A DNA stretch of 64,000 nucleotides from Devosia sp. RR2S18. Its GTDB lineage: Bacteria > Pseudomonadota > Alphaproteobacteria > Rhizobiales > Devosiaceae. The first letter of the stretch is position 1, and each line of letters starts with the position of its first letter. Position numbers and translations under genes: made by a program. The notes beneath the pieces were generated by a model. It was given only the letters and a program-made list of their open reading frames with translations. It made no database searches and had not been told where the DNA came from. Of the stretch, positions 1-8,353 are shown piece after piece. The stretch covers positions 2,318,001 through 2,382,000 of the forward strand of contig NZ_CP126539.1 of the NCBI RefSeq assembly GCF_030177755.1. Direction: 5' to 3'.

Positions 1-180
1 GATGAACCGGCACTCCGGATCATCACGAAGGAAAGTTGCAACTTCGACGATGGAATCGCGTTCGACTTCCAACGTCAGCTCACCAAATGAAACCGCATGC
101 GACTGCACTGCGGCGCCTAGTGAACGCGCGATATGGTTGCCGAGCTCGGCCAGCGGATCGATTTGAGCGACCTCATCCAT
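1..180 (-). CDS. nuoC: NADH-quinone oxidoreductase subunit C (5' part only)
   Basis: The first 60 codons are visible before the window edge, starting from an ATG at 180. The protein begins MDEVAQIDPL and runs into a stretch (GELTLEVERDSIVEVATFLR) of the kind found at the N-terminus of NuoC/30-kDa complex I subunits. It starts 8 nt after the nuoB stop on the same strand, the standard nuoA-nuoB-nuoC order. NuoC forms part of the peripheral arm that passes electrons from NADH towards quinone. The identification rests mainly on position after nuoB, because the diagnostic C-terminal signature lies outside the window. Confidence 0.85.
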   Translation of the reverse strand, partial: MDEVAQIDPLAELGNHIARSLGAAVQSHAVSFGELTLEVERDSIVEVATFLRDDPECRFI

Positions 181-188
181 CACGCCGT

Positions 189-770
189 CTACCTCTCGAT
201 CGTGCCAGTGCTGCGAATTTTCTTTTGCAGCAACAGGATACCGTACAGAAGTGCCTCTGCGGTCGGAGGGCAGCCGGGCACATAAATGTCCACTGGCAGA
301 ATGCGGTCGCAACCACGAACCACCGAATATGAATAGTGATAGTAGCCGCCCCCATTGGCACAGCTGCCCATCGAAATGACGTAGCGCGGCTCCGGCATCT
401 GGTCATAGACCTTGCGCAGCGCTGGAGCCATTTTGTTGGTCAGCGTGCCGGCAACTATAAGTACGTCGGACTGGCGCGGCGAAGCGCGAGGCGCCGTCCC
501 GAAGCGTTCGACGTCATAACGCGGCATGGACATCTGCATCATTTCGACGGCGCAGCAGGCAAGGCCCGTCTGCATCCACATCAAAGAGCCGGTGCGAGCC
601 CAGTTGATGAGATGCGCAGCCGTCGAGACCAGAAAGCCCTTATCGGCCAGTTCATCAGTCATGCCGGTGAAGAACGGATCTTCAGAACCGGCGGGCTTGC
701 CGGTGTGCGGATCAACAAGGCCGGTCGGCTGTGGAGCGACCATGGTACCCGTTTGTGAACTCAATCCCAT
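189..770 (-). CDS. nuoB: NADH-quinone oxidoreductase subunit B
   Basis: This 193-residue protein is the complex I subunit that carries the terminal 4Fe-4S cluster N2 next to the quinone site. The four cluster ligands are visible: the tandem cysteines in GLACCAVE (about residues 72-73), the cysteine in MGSCANGG (137) and the one in VPGCPPTAE (167). The ATG at 770 overlaps the nuoA stop by 10 nt and gives the MGL N-terminus usual for alphaproteobacterial NuoB. An in-frame ATG at 791 would add seven residues inside nuoA and is less likely. It is translationally coupled in a nuoABC operon. Confidence 0.97.
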   Translation of the reverse strand: MGLSSQTGTMVAPQPTGLVDPHTGKPAGSEDPFFTGMTDELADKGFLVSTAAHLINWARTGSLMWMQTGLACCAVEMMQMSMPRYDVERFGTAPRASPRQSDVLIVAGTLTNKMAPALRKVYDQMPEPRYVISMGSCANGGGYYHYSYSVVRGCDRILPVDIYVPGCPPTAEALLYGILLLQKKIRSTGTIER

Positions 771-1126
771 TCGAGAGCCCCTTTCCGCCATTCATACATA
801 AACCCGACGGTCAGAACGCCGAGGAAGATCATCATGGACCAGAAGCCGAACCAACCCACGTCTCGGAAGGCGACTGCCCAAGGGAAAAGGAACGCCACTT
901 CGAGATCGAAAATAATGAACAGAATCGAGACCAGGTAGAATCGAACGTCGAACTTCATGCGCGCGTCATCGAACGCGTCGAAGCCCGCCTCAAAAGCGGA
1001 AACTTTCTCTGGGTCCGGATTCTTGATCGCTATCGCGAACGGGGCGATCAGGAGAGCCAGACCGATAATGGCAGCAAGCCCAGCGAAAATGACGATGGGC
1101 AGATAGTTGCTCAGCAAGTCAGTCAT
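761..1126 (-). CDS. nuoA: NADH-quinone oxidoreductase subunit A
   Basis: A 121-residue membrane subunit of complex I with three hydrophobic helices (about residues 8-32, 62-85 and 92-112). It carries the conserved acidic loop between helices 1 and 2 ([15 protein letters not shown]) and the [14 protein letters not shown] segment typical of NuoA/ND3. It is the first gene of the visible nuo operon. The roughly 400 bp upstream must carry the operon promoter. Length and order match the family. Confidence 0.97.
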   Translation of the reverse strand: MTDLLSNYLPIVIFAGLAAIIGLALLIAPFAIAIKNPDPEKVSAFEAGFDAFDDARMKFDVRFYLVSILFIIFDLEVAFLFPWAVAFRDVGWFGFWSMMIFLGVLTVGFMYEWRKGALEWD

Positions 1127-1528
1127 GCGGCAGCCTAATTTTTTGACCGGCCTGGCGACCGGTTGCGCGAGAGTTAGCAGGCAATTTGGGCGAGCGAACC
1201 AACGCGACGGTTGATGGCTTCGGCTTAGACCTTTGCCTATCCTCTTTCAAGGGAAAGAAAATATGACTTATAAGGTCATGTAAGTACCTCTGCGACATCA
1301 TATAAGCCGCGTATGCCTCGCCACAAGTCGCAGAGCCAAGCGGCCGTCGTCACTGCTACGTGAGGGCTCGACCACAGGCGATCTGCACTGCCCCAGCCCG
1401 ACAGAAGCCTGCGACAAAAGAGAATCGCCACCCACGAAAACCAAAACGGCGAACCGGAGGCCGGTTCGCCGCAATGGGTTTTGCAAGATGCAGCAGGGCG
1501 GGTGACCACCCTGCCTGATCGCAAATTC
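1127..1528. other. Intergenic region upstream of nuoA
   Basis: About 400 bp without a supportable gene. It holds the rho-independent terminator of the downstream outer-membrane protein gene (1448-1470). The remainder, about 1127-1440, is the leader and promoter region of the nuo operon. An AT-rich patch at about 1252-1285 (gaaaatatgacttataaggt) is the most promoter-like part, but I could not assign -35/-10 boxes with confidence. Short reading frames here have no ribosome site or recognisable sequence. Confidence 0.5.
1448..1470 (-). terminator. Rho-independent terminator of the 1529-2080 gene
   Basis: A perfect 10-bp stem (GGCGAACCGG/CCGGTTCGCC) with a 3-nt loop. On the minus strand it is followed by a T-rich tract (GTTTTGGTTTTC). 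It lies 58 nt past the stop codon of the outer-membrane protein gene and insulates it from nuo. Confidence 0.85.
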
Positions 1529-2080
1529 TTAGAAGTGGTAGAACACGCCGACCGTGGCCTTAGCCGACTCGAAGAAGTCGTCATCACCACCGTCGAAATC
1601 GCCGAGACCGACGACTTCACCACGAACCGATACGTTCTCGGTAACGAGGAACTCAACACCACCACCGAGCTGGTAGATAGCATCGCTATCACCGTCGGCA
1701 ACGTTAACGCCAACACCACCGATTGCGTAGATCAGGGCTGCGTCGGTAACAACGGCACCGGCACGCAGGCTAGCCAGGAACTGGCCGTAGTCTTCTTCAC
1801 CGTCGGTCCAGATGTAGTCGCCCGAAACTTCAGCGCCGACCAGGAAAGCATCCGCAGCGGCGAAGTTCACGCCGACAACGCCGCCGATGACGCCATCAGT
1901 GTCGTCACCGTCGTTGAAGATACCGCCGGCGCGGATACCGGCATACATGCCGTCCCAGCTGAAGCCGGCTTCTTCGTAGATCGGCATCGGGGTGGTCGGG
2001 ATGATCAGGTCAGCAGCCTGAGCACCACCAACGAGCAGCGTGGCAGCAGCGACGCCGAGAGAAAGCTTACGTACAAACAT
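1529..2080 (-). CDS. Outer membrane beta-barrel protein (Omp25/31-like)
   Basis: A 183-residue exported protein. It has a signal peptide (MFVRKLSLGVAAATLLVGGAQA, cleaved before ADL), then alternating hydrophobic/polar strands ending in the aromatic FYHF terminus that marks outer-membrane barrels. The FSWDGMYAG segment near the mature N-terminus resembles the motif in Omp25/Omp31-type porin-like proteins of Hyphomicrobiales. The ATG at 2080 is preferred over one at 2095 because GGAG lies 8 nt before it. A strong terminator follows. The protein is acidic and rich in Gly and Asp. A specific transport role cannot be assigned. The 2357 gene is a paralogue. Confidence 0.8.
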   Translation of the reverse strand: MFVRKLSLGVAAATLLVGGAQAADLIIPTTPMPIYEEAGFSWDGMYAGIRAGGIFNDGDDTDGVIGGVVGVNFAAADAFLVGAEVSGDYIWTDGEEDYGQFLASLRAGAVVTDAALIYAIGGVGVNVADGDSDAIYQLGGGVEFLVTENVSVRGEVVGLGDFDGGDDDFFESAKATVGVFYHF

Positions 2081-2356
2081 ATCTTGCACTCCCATAGAGA
2101 AGTTAACCGTAGTCGATCGCTAGATGCCTGAGGGCAACGCGAGTGACAAGCCTCTCGATGGTGAATTTGGGCGGTGCGGCTAAGATTCAGTGACCATTCT
2201 GGGGCACGTGTTGCAGCAATGTCGCGCTATTGGACCAGTTTGATACAAATTGGTGCGAGGGCAGTAGATTTTGGGTCTGCAAAGAGACGCCTGCGCGGCC
2301 AGGTGTGCTGAACGCGGTTGAGTCTCCACGGTGTGCCAGGCCCGCGAAATCGGCGG

Positions 2357-2923
2357 TTAGAAGTGAAATTTGGCGCCGAGGGTGACTTGGTTGGTTGGCT
2401 CGCCACCAGATAGCGGTACGCCGCGTAGGTATTGAGCGTTGAGGGAGACGGAGTCTGTGACCGCCACTTCCAATCCACCACCGAGGAGTAGGTCGTCTTC
2501 CTCCGGTGCGCCTAGATCGAGGCCGTAACCACCCGCACCGTAAACCAGCACATCGTCGCTGACGACTAAGCCGGCGCGTCCCAAGATCTGTCCATAGGTG
2601 GTCGTGCCAACATCACCACTGAGACCCTGCACTGACACCTCAGCGCCGGCCAACAGGAACTCGAACTGCGTATTCACTCCAGCCTGGATGCCAAGCCCAT
2701 ACTGAACCTCGTCTGCAGAGTTCGAAGCGGAGACCCCATACACCCCAGCGTAGAATCCATCCCAGCTGAAGGCGCCTTCGTCATGCACCGGCACGGCGAT
2801 CGGCGTGCTGGTGGGAACGGTGACGACATCTGCGGCCATAACCTGCGCCGCACCAGCTGCGCAGGTTATTGTTAGAGCCGCGATGTATCTGGTGACCGTC
2901 ACTGCTTTGCGCCTCTCCATCAT
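2357..2923 (-). CDS. Outer membrane beta-barrel protein, paralogue
   Basis: A 188-residue exported protein with a signal peptide ending QVMAA (about residue 31), a Pro/Thr/Val-rich linker, the FSWDGFYAGVYG motif and a C-terminal LGAKFHF strand ending in Phe, as expected for insertion by the BAM machinery. Layout and motifs match the neighbouring barrel gene, so they are probably old tandem duplicates. A GTG at 2902 preceded by GAGAGG at about 9 nt is a credible alternative start that would give a tidier signal peptide. Function beyond an outer-membrane structural or porin-like role is unknown. Confidence 0.75.
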   Translation of the reverse strand: MMERRKAVTVTRYIAALTITCAAGAAQVMAADVVTVPTSTPIAVPVHDEGAFSWDGFYAGVYGVSASNSADEVQYGLGIQAGVNTQFEFLLAGAEVSVQGLSGDVGTTTYGQILGRAGLVVSDDVLVYGAGGYGLDLGAPEEDDLLLGGGLEVAVTDSVSLNAQYLRGVPLSGGEPTNQVTLGAKFHF

Positions 2924-2974
2924 CTACGTTTTCAACGCGCCCTGGTCACCAGCGTTCCAGTCAGCCGCACGCTG

Positions 2975-3700
2975 CTAGAGGGTGCCGACCAACACGGGTT
3001 CCGCCCGGTACATTCCAGGGAAGTAGGCCTCCAGGGCATCGATCTTCGGCTGGTCGTGCACAACGATGTATGGTGCAGTGGGGTTTAGGGTCAGGTAGTC
3101 CTGGTGGTACTGCTCGGCTGGGTAAAACGCCTCCAGCGGCTCGATGGTGGTGACGATCGGCCCTTCAAAGGGAGCGGCGGCATCCAGCTGCTCGATATAG
3201 GCTTCGGCTACATCACTCTGCTCGTCGGTGGCAACGAAAATGGCTGAGCGATACTGTGGCCCGTGATCCGGCCCCTGATAGTTGAGCTGAGTAGGGTTGT
3301 GCGCCACCGAAAAGTAAATCTGCAGAAGGTCGCCATAGCTGATCACCGACGGATCATAGGTGACCTCAACGGCTTCGGCATGCCCAGTTTGCCCGGTCCC
3401 GGTCTGCTCGTAAGTAGCCGTTTCGGCGCTGCCACCGGAGTAGCCTGAGACTGCATTGGTTACGCCTTCCACGTGTTGGAAGACACCCTGCACGCCCCAG
3501 AAGCAACCACCTGCGAATACCGCCGTCGCGGTGGCGCCGGCCTCTTGCAGATCAACCGCGGGAGCGGGAATTTTAACAGGCTTTTCCTGCGCGTCGCTCG
3601 GCCGATTGAACACCAGCAAGGCGGGAACAAGCAGCAGGGCGCCGAAGGCGAAACGACGGCGGTCACGGCGGACCAAGGCGACAGCACGGGAGCGGGGCAT
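2975..3700 (-). CDS. msrA: Peptide-methionine (S)-S-oxide reductase, exported
   Basis: A 241-residue MsrA that reduces methionine-S-sulfoxide in proteins. The catalytic motif GGCFWG is at about residues 64-69, and the body has GYSGG, GHAEAV and YHQDYL family motifs. An N-terminal Arg-rich stretch followed by a hydrophobic segment (FAFGALLLVPALLVF) indicates export or membrane anchoring, so it probably acts in the envelope. The ATG at 3700 has AGAGG upstream; an in-frame ATG at 3727 lacks one. No msrB partner lies nearby. Recycling of the enzyme would need an envelope thiol donor not seen here. Confidence 0.93.
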   Translation of the reverse strand: MPRSRAVALVRRDRRRFAFGALLLVPALLVFNRPSDAQEKPVKIPAPAVDLQEAGATATAVFAGGCFWGVQGVFQHVEGVTNAVSGYSGGSAETATYEQTGTGQTGHAEAVEVTYDPSVISYGDLLQIYFSVAHNPTQLNYQGPDHGPQYRSAIFVATDEQSDVAEAYIEQLDAAAPFEGPIVTTIEPLEAFYPAEQYHQDYLTLNPTAPYIVVHDQPKIDALEAYFPGMYRAEPVLVGTL

Positions 3701-3802
3701 GGAGACCTCTTGAGTATGACTATCCACTATATGGATATGCGATACCCCCAGATCAGCCTATTCACGCCGAAATGAAACTAAGCGCAGACTCCGGTAGCTC
3801 GT

Positions 3803-4072
3803 TCAGGACTTGGAGGTTCGCAAAACAAAGCCGATCACGATGGCGGCGGCTTCGTAGAGTTCGACCGGGATGGTGTCATCCAACTCCACACCACTGAGCG
3901 CCTCAGCAAGGGCTGGATTCGCCTCGATGACCACGTCATTTTCTTGCGCCAAAGCAACGATGCGCTCGGCCAGCAGACCACGGCCCTTGGCCACGACGCG
4001 GGGAGCCTCGCGACTGCCTTTTTCGTATTGCAGGGCTACCGCCAAGGGGCGGCTTACGGGCGGTATACTCAT
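3803..4072 (-). CDS. FlhB C-terminal-domain-like protein (EscU/YscU/HrcU superfamily)
   Basis: An 89-residue soluble protein that resembles only the cytoplasmic C-terminal domain of the flagellar/type III export switch FlhB. It has the AVALQY strand, GRGLLAERIVALAQENDVVI-like helix and strand, and IPVELYEAAA near the end. The four FlhB membrane helices are absent, and the NPTH self-cleavage motif is not present. Its ATG overlaps the stop of the upstream FliK-like gene (ATGA), so the two are probably made together. Such stand-alone FlhB-C proteins are known in bacteria. Their role is poorly understood, and no other flagellar genes lie in the window. Confidence 0.75.
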   Translation of the reverse strand: MSIPPVSRPLAVALQYEKGSREAPRVVAKGRGLLAERIVALAQENDVVIEANPALAEALSGVELDDTIPVELYEAAAIVIGFVLRTSKS

Positions 4073-5691
4073 GAAACGGAATCCAAGAGGTGCCCCGAGG
4101 GGAGTAGCGGGGACGTGGGAACACCTTGCCGGAGGATAATCGATCCGGGCTGCAGGCCTGCCGCTTGGAGCTGCTCACGGAGGGATTCCATCTCCTGTTC
4201 CATCAACTGTCTTGTTTCATCTTCCGCCGCCCACAGCATGACGCCCGTGGCGCCGCCATGCAGTGACACCTGCGCGCCTACTTCCCCAAGTTTGGGAAGG
4301 TTGATCGCGAACCGCAACTGCCAGCCGCGCTCCTGATCGGCCTGCACACTGTTCTCTTGGTCGCGGGTGATCTGGATCTGCATGCTTGTCTGGTGGAGCC
4401 CGATCAGCACCGGAACCTCCAGATTCCATTCGGCCTTGCCGGATGCAAGGCTATCCGGCAGCGAAGAGTGCTGCTGCAGTCGAATTCGGGCCAGGGATGA
4501 CTCTGTCCGCTCGAGCACTTGCCGCCCCACTTCGTCGGGTGGTGAGGTTGGGTCGATGGGTGCAATGTCGGCAGCGCGGGCGCGTGGCGGTGCACCTCGA
4601 ACCGGCGGTGCGGCAACAGCGATTGCCGCCGCCGGCTGCTGCTTGCCGATCCATGAGACAAGGCTTTGTCGAAGCGCCAGCAAGGCGGACTTGACGTCGC
4701 CCTGCGGCGAAGGAGAGGTTCCAGCTGCCAACATGGCTTCCCGGAAAATGCCGCTGCTCAAGATCGCGTTGCGGAGTGCTGCGCCCCCGATCCCGCCAGC
4801 GGCCAACGGCAATTGCAGCGCTCCCAATTGTTCGGCCGCACGGAGCACCGGCTGTGGCAGCGCGGAGCGGACAGCTGGTGAGGCAAGAGCGCACAGCAAA
4901 GCAGCGCTAGAACTCTGCCGCATGCTCCAATCCCGCACCAAGCCGCCAAGCGCTTCTCGGGGATTGCCAGAGTGCGGCGCGCTTGGCCGCGCGAACGTCG
5001 CGGGTTCTGCCGGGAGATTCATGGTGGCGCCAATTCGCGCCTGTTGCCCGGTACCAAATACGGTGGGTGTCCGCCCGGAAGGCTTAGCAGCATCAGAAAG
5101 GGGAGCGCTCGGCTGTCCGGCCATTTGGCCTAACGGACGCGGGGTAGTGTTACTCTCCCCGGCTGGGGAGGCGCTTCTGGAGACATTAGTCCCGCTTGAC
5201 GTTTTCCCCTCTGGGGCCTCCCCAGGCGCAGTCGAACTGACGCGCTGGGGAGCCACAAACATTGTGGAAGGCGCATCCGGCGCTCGCGTGGGACTACCAC
5301 TGCCGTTCGAAACCTGGGGCGGTACAGCCGCCGCCAATTTGACGTTTGCAGAGCCGACTGTCGTCGGCATAACCGGAACACCTTGGATCACCGTTGGAGC
5401 TGTAGTCCCTGGCGCCAGAGATGCAGCGCTGGTGGCCACCAGCTTGGGTGAAACGCTTAGTTGAAGACGCGCACCACTTCCCTCCACTTGAAGAGCCAGT
5501 CGATCTCCTGGCTTTGCTGCGATAGGGAGCAGTAAGCTGAGCAATCGTCCCTTAATGTCCACCTGGGAAATACCTGAAGCTGCAGTGGAGACGACTTTCC
5601 CTTCGACGACCTCTCCTGCCCGGAGCGCAAGAGCGAGCAAGGCGTCGCTGCGCACCGGGCTGGCAAACGGCGGCATTGAATTGATCGGCAT
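4069..5691 (-). CDS. FliK-like flagellar hook-length control protein
   Basis: A protein of about 540 residues with a long low-complexity Pro/Ala/Ser/Thr-rich middle (about residues 90-245) and a compact C-terminal region (about 405-520) resembling the FliK C-terminal domain. The visible C-terminal stretches are WNLEVPV, QIQITRD, WQLRFAINLPKLGEVGAQVSL and a final helix (MEQEMESLREQLQAAGL). FliK measures hook length and signals FlhB to switch substrate. Pairing with an FlhB-C-like protein through a 4-nt overlap supports the call. The start is uncertain: ATG at 5691 is chosen, an in-frame TTG lies at 5709, and no clear Shine-Dalgarno is visible. Confidence 0.65.
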   Translation of the reverse strand: MPINSMPPFASPVRSDALLALALRAGEVVEGKVVSTAASGISQVDIKGRLLSLLLPIAAKPGDRLALQVEGSGARLQLSVSPKLVATSAASLAPGTTAPTVIQGVPVMPTTVGSANVKLAAAVPPQVSNGSGSPTRAPDAPSTMFVAPQRVSSTAPGEAPEGKTSSGTNVSRSASPAGESNTTPRPLGQMAGQPSAPLSDAAKPSGRTPTVFGTGQQARIGATMNLPAEPATFARPSAPHSGNPREALGGLVRDWSMRQSSSAALLCALASPAVRSALPQPVLRAAEQLGALQLPLAAGGIGGAALRNAILSSGIFREAMLAAGTSPSPQGDVKSALLALRQSLVSWIGKQQPAAAIAVAAPPVRGAPPRARAADIAPIDPTSPPDEVGRQVLERTESSLARIRLQQHSSLPDSLASGKAEWNLEVPVLIGLHQTSMQIQITRDQENSVQADQERGWQLRFAINLPKLGEVGAQVSLHGGATGVMLWAAEDETRQLMEQEMESLREQLQAAGLQPGSIILRQGVPTSPLLPSGHLLDSVS

Positions 5692-5866
5692 CACAGCGCA
5701 CTTGTCCAAGGCTGCATCGAGAACAGACTTAGCTGCGCCACAAGACCCGTGAAGGCAAAGAGTGCATCAAGGTCAGCCATGAACAAGTTCCGCGTTGCCT
5801 CTGACTTGGGGCGAGACACAGAAACGCTAAACCAATCCCGTTACCAAAGCCGTACCGGGCGGACAG

Positions 5867-6610
5867 CTAGTCTGGGCGAATGTCCTTGTATTCCTTGGTG
5901 ACTGGCTTGCCGCGGAACGTCACCCAAAAGAAATTCAGCGTGTAAGTGCCCGCTGTGCGGAACACCCCTTCCTTCTCAAGCCGGCGGCCCGAGGTTTTCA
6001 TCTTGAGGGCGAACGTCCATTTGACACCGCCAACCTTAGATAGACGGACGGCGACGTCCGTATCCTCGCCGAAAAATTCGATGGATCGATCGTAGCCGCC
6101 AACCTTTTCCCACGCCGCTCGCTTGAAAACAAAATTGCCGCCCTGAACCACCGAACCAACGCGGAGAACGAACCGGTTCACCAGATAAATCAGTTTGGTG
6201 AGGCCATAGAAGCCGTTGACCAGGAAGCGGTTGAACGGGGCCATGTCGTAGTAGACGTAAGGACCACTCAGGCAGACAAGTTTGGGATCCTGCTCGAACT
6301 CGCGGTAGACCGTATCGAGCCACCCCTCGGGTACAATGGTGTCACTGTCGATGTTGGCGATCAGATCATAGCCTTCACTGGCGGCGAAGCCCGCGTCGCG
6401 CGCGTTGACCAGCCCCTTCTTCGGCTCATCAACGACGCGCACCGTTGGGAAGCTACGGGCGATTTCACCGGTTCGGTCGGTCGAGGCATTGTTCACCACA
6501 ATTATGCCAGCTTCGCGGCCAGAGCGCGCGACTTCCGCTACTACCGATTCAAGACACTTCCCGATCAGCACCTCTTCGTTGTAGGCCGGTATCACGAAGG
6601 CCAGGCTCAT
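5867..6610 (-). CDS. Family 2 glycosyltransferase
   Basis: A 247-residue GT-A-fold enzyme. It opens with FVIPAYNEE, has VVNNASTDRT, then the DxD-type metal/nucleotide motif in NIDSDT (about residue 88) and an acidic FFGEDTDVAVRL near residue 190 that fits the catalytic base region. No transmembrane anchor is obvious, apart from a hydrophobic patch (NRFLVNGFYGLTKLIYLV). It probably transfers a sugar in cell-surface polysaccharide or glycolipid synthesis. Donor and acceptor cannot be read from the sequence. It is transcribed alone, divergent from the molybdoenzyme gene. Confidence 0.85.
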   Translation of the reverse strand: MSLAFVIPAYNEEVLIGKCLESVVAEVARSGREAGIIVVNNASTDRTGEIARSFPTVRVVDEPKKGLVNARDAGFAASEGYDLIANIDSDTIVPEGWLDTVYREFEQDPKLVCLSGPYVYYDMAPFNRFLVNGFYGLTKLIYLVNRFVLRVGSVVQGGNFVFKRAAWEKVGGYDRSIEFFGEDTDVAVRLSKVGGVKWTFALKMKTSGRRLEKEGVFRTAGTYTLNFFWVTFRGKPVTKEYKDIRPD

Positions 6611-6767
6611 CGCATCTTCCCCGCGGGCTCACACATCAAGTCGGTAGCGCATAACGGCTGACGCTAGGAACGGCAACACCAAGCCCCAATATTCGGCGGC
6701 TTTTCGGTTGACGGTGGGAGGTGCCCGCGTTCTGTTCGGTTCGCAAATGCACGGTGGGAGCCGACAC

Positions 6768-7409
6768 ATGCCAGACGAGAGCAAGCTCACTCGGACAAAG
6801 CAGAAATGGGCAGAGGAGGCTCGTTTCATCACTGGTCGCCAAAGCCGGCCCGAGGAGGACCGGCTTCCGCCGGGGCAGCACCTCGTCAAGAACTGGCCGG
6901 TCCTGGACATCGGCCTTGAACCCGTCATCGACTTGCCTAACTGGCGGCTGGACATCCGTGGTCTTGTGGATGCTCCCACCAGCTTGAAGTGGGAGGGGTT
7001 CCTCGCCCTGCCCCAGACAGAAAAGCTCTCGGACATCCACTGCGTCACCAGCTGGACAAGATATGACAACACGTGGAAAGGCCTATCCACCCAGGAACTT
7101 GCAGCCCGTGTCGGGCTGTCGCCTGAGGCGCGATTTGCCATCCTCACATGTGAAGACGGGTACACGACGAACCTGGCGCTATCAGACTTTCTCGTGGAAG
7201 ACGCCATTCTGGCGCACAGCTGGGAAGGTGAGCCGTTGACCGCCGAACATGGCGGACCGGTGCGGCTGGTCGTTCCGCATCTCTACTTCTGGAAAAGCCC
7301 GAAATGGTTGCGCCGGATCGAGTTCACTGCAGAAGACAAACCCGGCTTCTGGGAAGTCCGAGGCTATCACAATCGCGGCGACCCGTGGCTGGAGGAGCGC
7401 TACTCGTGA
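6768..7409 (+). CDS. Sulfite oxidase-like molybdopterin oxidoreductase
   Basis: A 213-residue single-domain protein of the sulfite oxidase/YedY molybdenum-cofactor superfamily. The conserved cysteine that would ligate molybdenum is in SDIHCVTSWTRYDN. The TCEDGYTTNL, GGPVRLVVPHLYFWKS and WLRRIEF stretches are typical of the short sulfite-oxidase-like proteins. No Tat or Sec signal is present, so it is probably cytoplasmic. GGGAG 8 nt before the ATG at 6768 fixes this start over one at 6708. Substrate is unknown; members of this superfamily act on sulfite, methionine sulfoxide or other oxides. No membrane partner (YedZ-like) follows. Confidence 0.85.
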   Translation: MPDESKLTRTKQKWAEEARFITGRQSRPEEDRLPPGQHLVKNWPVLDIGLEPVIDLPNWRLDIRGLVDAPTSLKWEGFLALPQTEKLSDIHCVTSWTRYDNTWKGLSTQELAARVGLSPEARFAILTCEDGYTTNLALSDFLVEDAILAHSWEGEPLTAEHGGPVRLVVPHLYFWKSPKWLRRIEFTAEDKPGFWEVRGYHNRGDPWLEERYS

Positions 7410-7528
7410 CCAGGGGTCGCGAGAAGCTCCACTGATTTCACCTGTGTGTTGTCGCTCCTACAGGAACAGGCTTAGCTGCTGTGTGTTGAGCAGGGGCCGT
7501 TATAACCGCGAGACAAGAACCGCCTAGG

Positions 7529-8353
7529 ATGGTCGCAGAACAACAAGAAACCGCAGAGGCGGACGATTCCCCCGCGCGACGGCACTGGTTTGCCCGGGTA
7601 CGCTCTCGCCTGCGCCTGCTCTACCACAGCCAAGCTGGGTACGCGCAGCGCTTCCAGGCGTCGGTGCTGATCGTCGATTTGGCGATCATCATCTTCTTTA
7701 TAGCCTCACCACTCCTACGGGATTCGGAAGCCTTCCTGTGGATCGACTATTCCGTTGCAGCCCTGCTAGCGGCGGACTTCATCGCGCGGGCTCTAGCCAG
7801 CACCGACATCAGGCGCTGGCTCCGCCAAATACCGGTGATCATCGACATCTTCATCTTGGTCACCCTGCTTGCGCCGACTTGGCTGCTGAATCTAGGCTTC
7901 CTCCGGATCATGCGGCTGTGGACGCTGACCCGTACTCGCATCTTCTGGCGTCCTCTCGAAAAGCGCGGTCTCTTGGAGTATCAAGAGCCCATCCAGGCCA
8001 TGATCAACCTGTTTGTGTTCGTCTTCATGGTGACCGGGTTTGTCTACACGGCGTTCGTGCGCCAAGGAGCTGGCATCACGGGATACGTGGATGCGCTTTA
8101 TTTCACCGTCACGACCATGACCACCACCGGGTTCGGCGACATCACCTTGCCTGGAACATGGGGCAAGCTCACCTCGGTCGTCATCATGATCATGGGCATT
8201 TCGCTCTTCGTGCGGCTTGCCCAAGCTATCTTCCGCCCGCGCAAGGTTCACTTTCCCTGCCCCGAATGCGGCCTGCAAAAACATGATCCCGACGCGGTCC
8301 ACTGCAAGGCATGCGGGCACATTCTCAACATACCCAATAGCGGGTCCTATTAG
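7529..8353 (+). CDS. Voltage-sensor-type potassium channel with C-terminal zinc ribbon
   Basis: A 274-residue membrane protein. Four helices form a probable voltage sensor; the fourth carries spaced arginines (LRIMRLWTLTRTRIFW, about residues 125-140). A pore follows: helix (MINLFVFVFMVTGFVYTAF), selectivity filter TTTGFGD (about 198-204) and inner helix (TSVVIMIMGISLFVRLAQ). After the pore comes a short soluble tail with CPECG at Cys244/247 and CKACG at Cys259/262, a C-x2-C-x11-C-x2-C zinc ribbon. The GFGD filter points to K+ selectivity. The zinc ribbon might be a redox- or zinc-responsive gate or an assembly element (inference). Its stop codon overlaps the convergent kinase gene. Confidence 0.85.
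   Translation: MVAEQQETAEADDSPARRHWFARVRSRLRLLYHSQAGYAQRFQASVLIVDLAIIIFFIASPLLRDSEAFLWIDYSVAALLAADFIARALASTDIRRWLRQIPVIIDIFILVTLLAPTWLLNLGFLRIMRLWTLTRTRIFWRPLEKRGLLEYQEPIQAMINLFVFVFMVTGFVYTAFVRQGAGITGYVDALYFTVTTMTTTGFGDITLPGTWGKLTSVVIMIMGISLFVRLAQAIFRPRKVHFPCPECGLQKHDPDAVHCKACGHILNIPNSGSY

Noticed and set aside
4367..5464. 365-codon plus-strand frame over the FliK-like gene
   Set aside because: Antisense of the low-complexity Pro/Ala/Ser region; no ribosome site or motif. The FliK-like strand has the C-terminal domain and the coupled partner.
6629..7207. 192-codon minus-strand frame over the molybdoenzyme gene
   Set aside because: The plus-strand protein has the family cysteine and motifs; the antisense frame has none.
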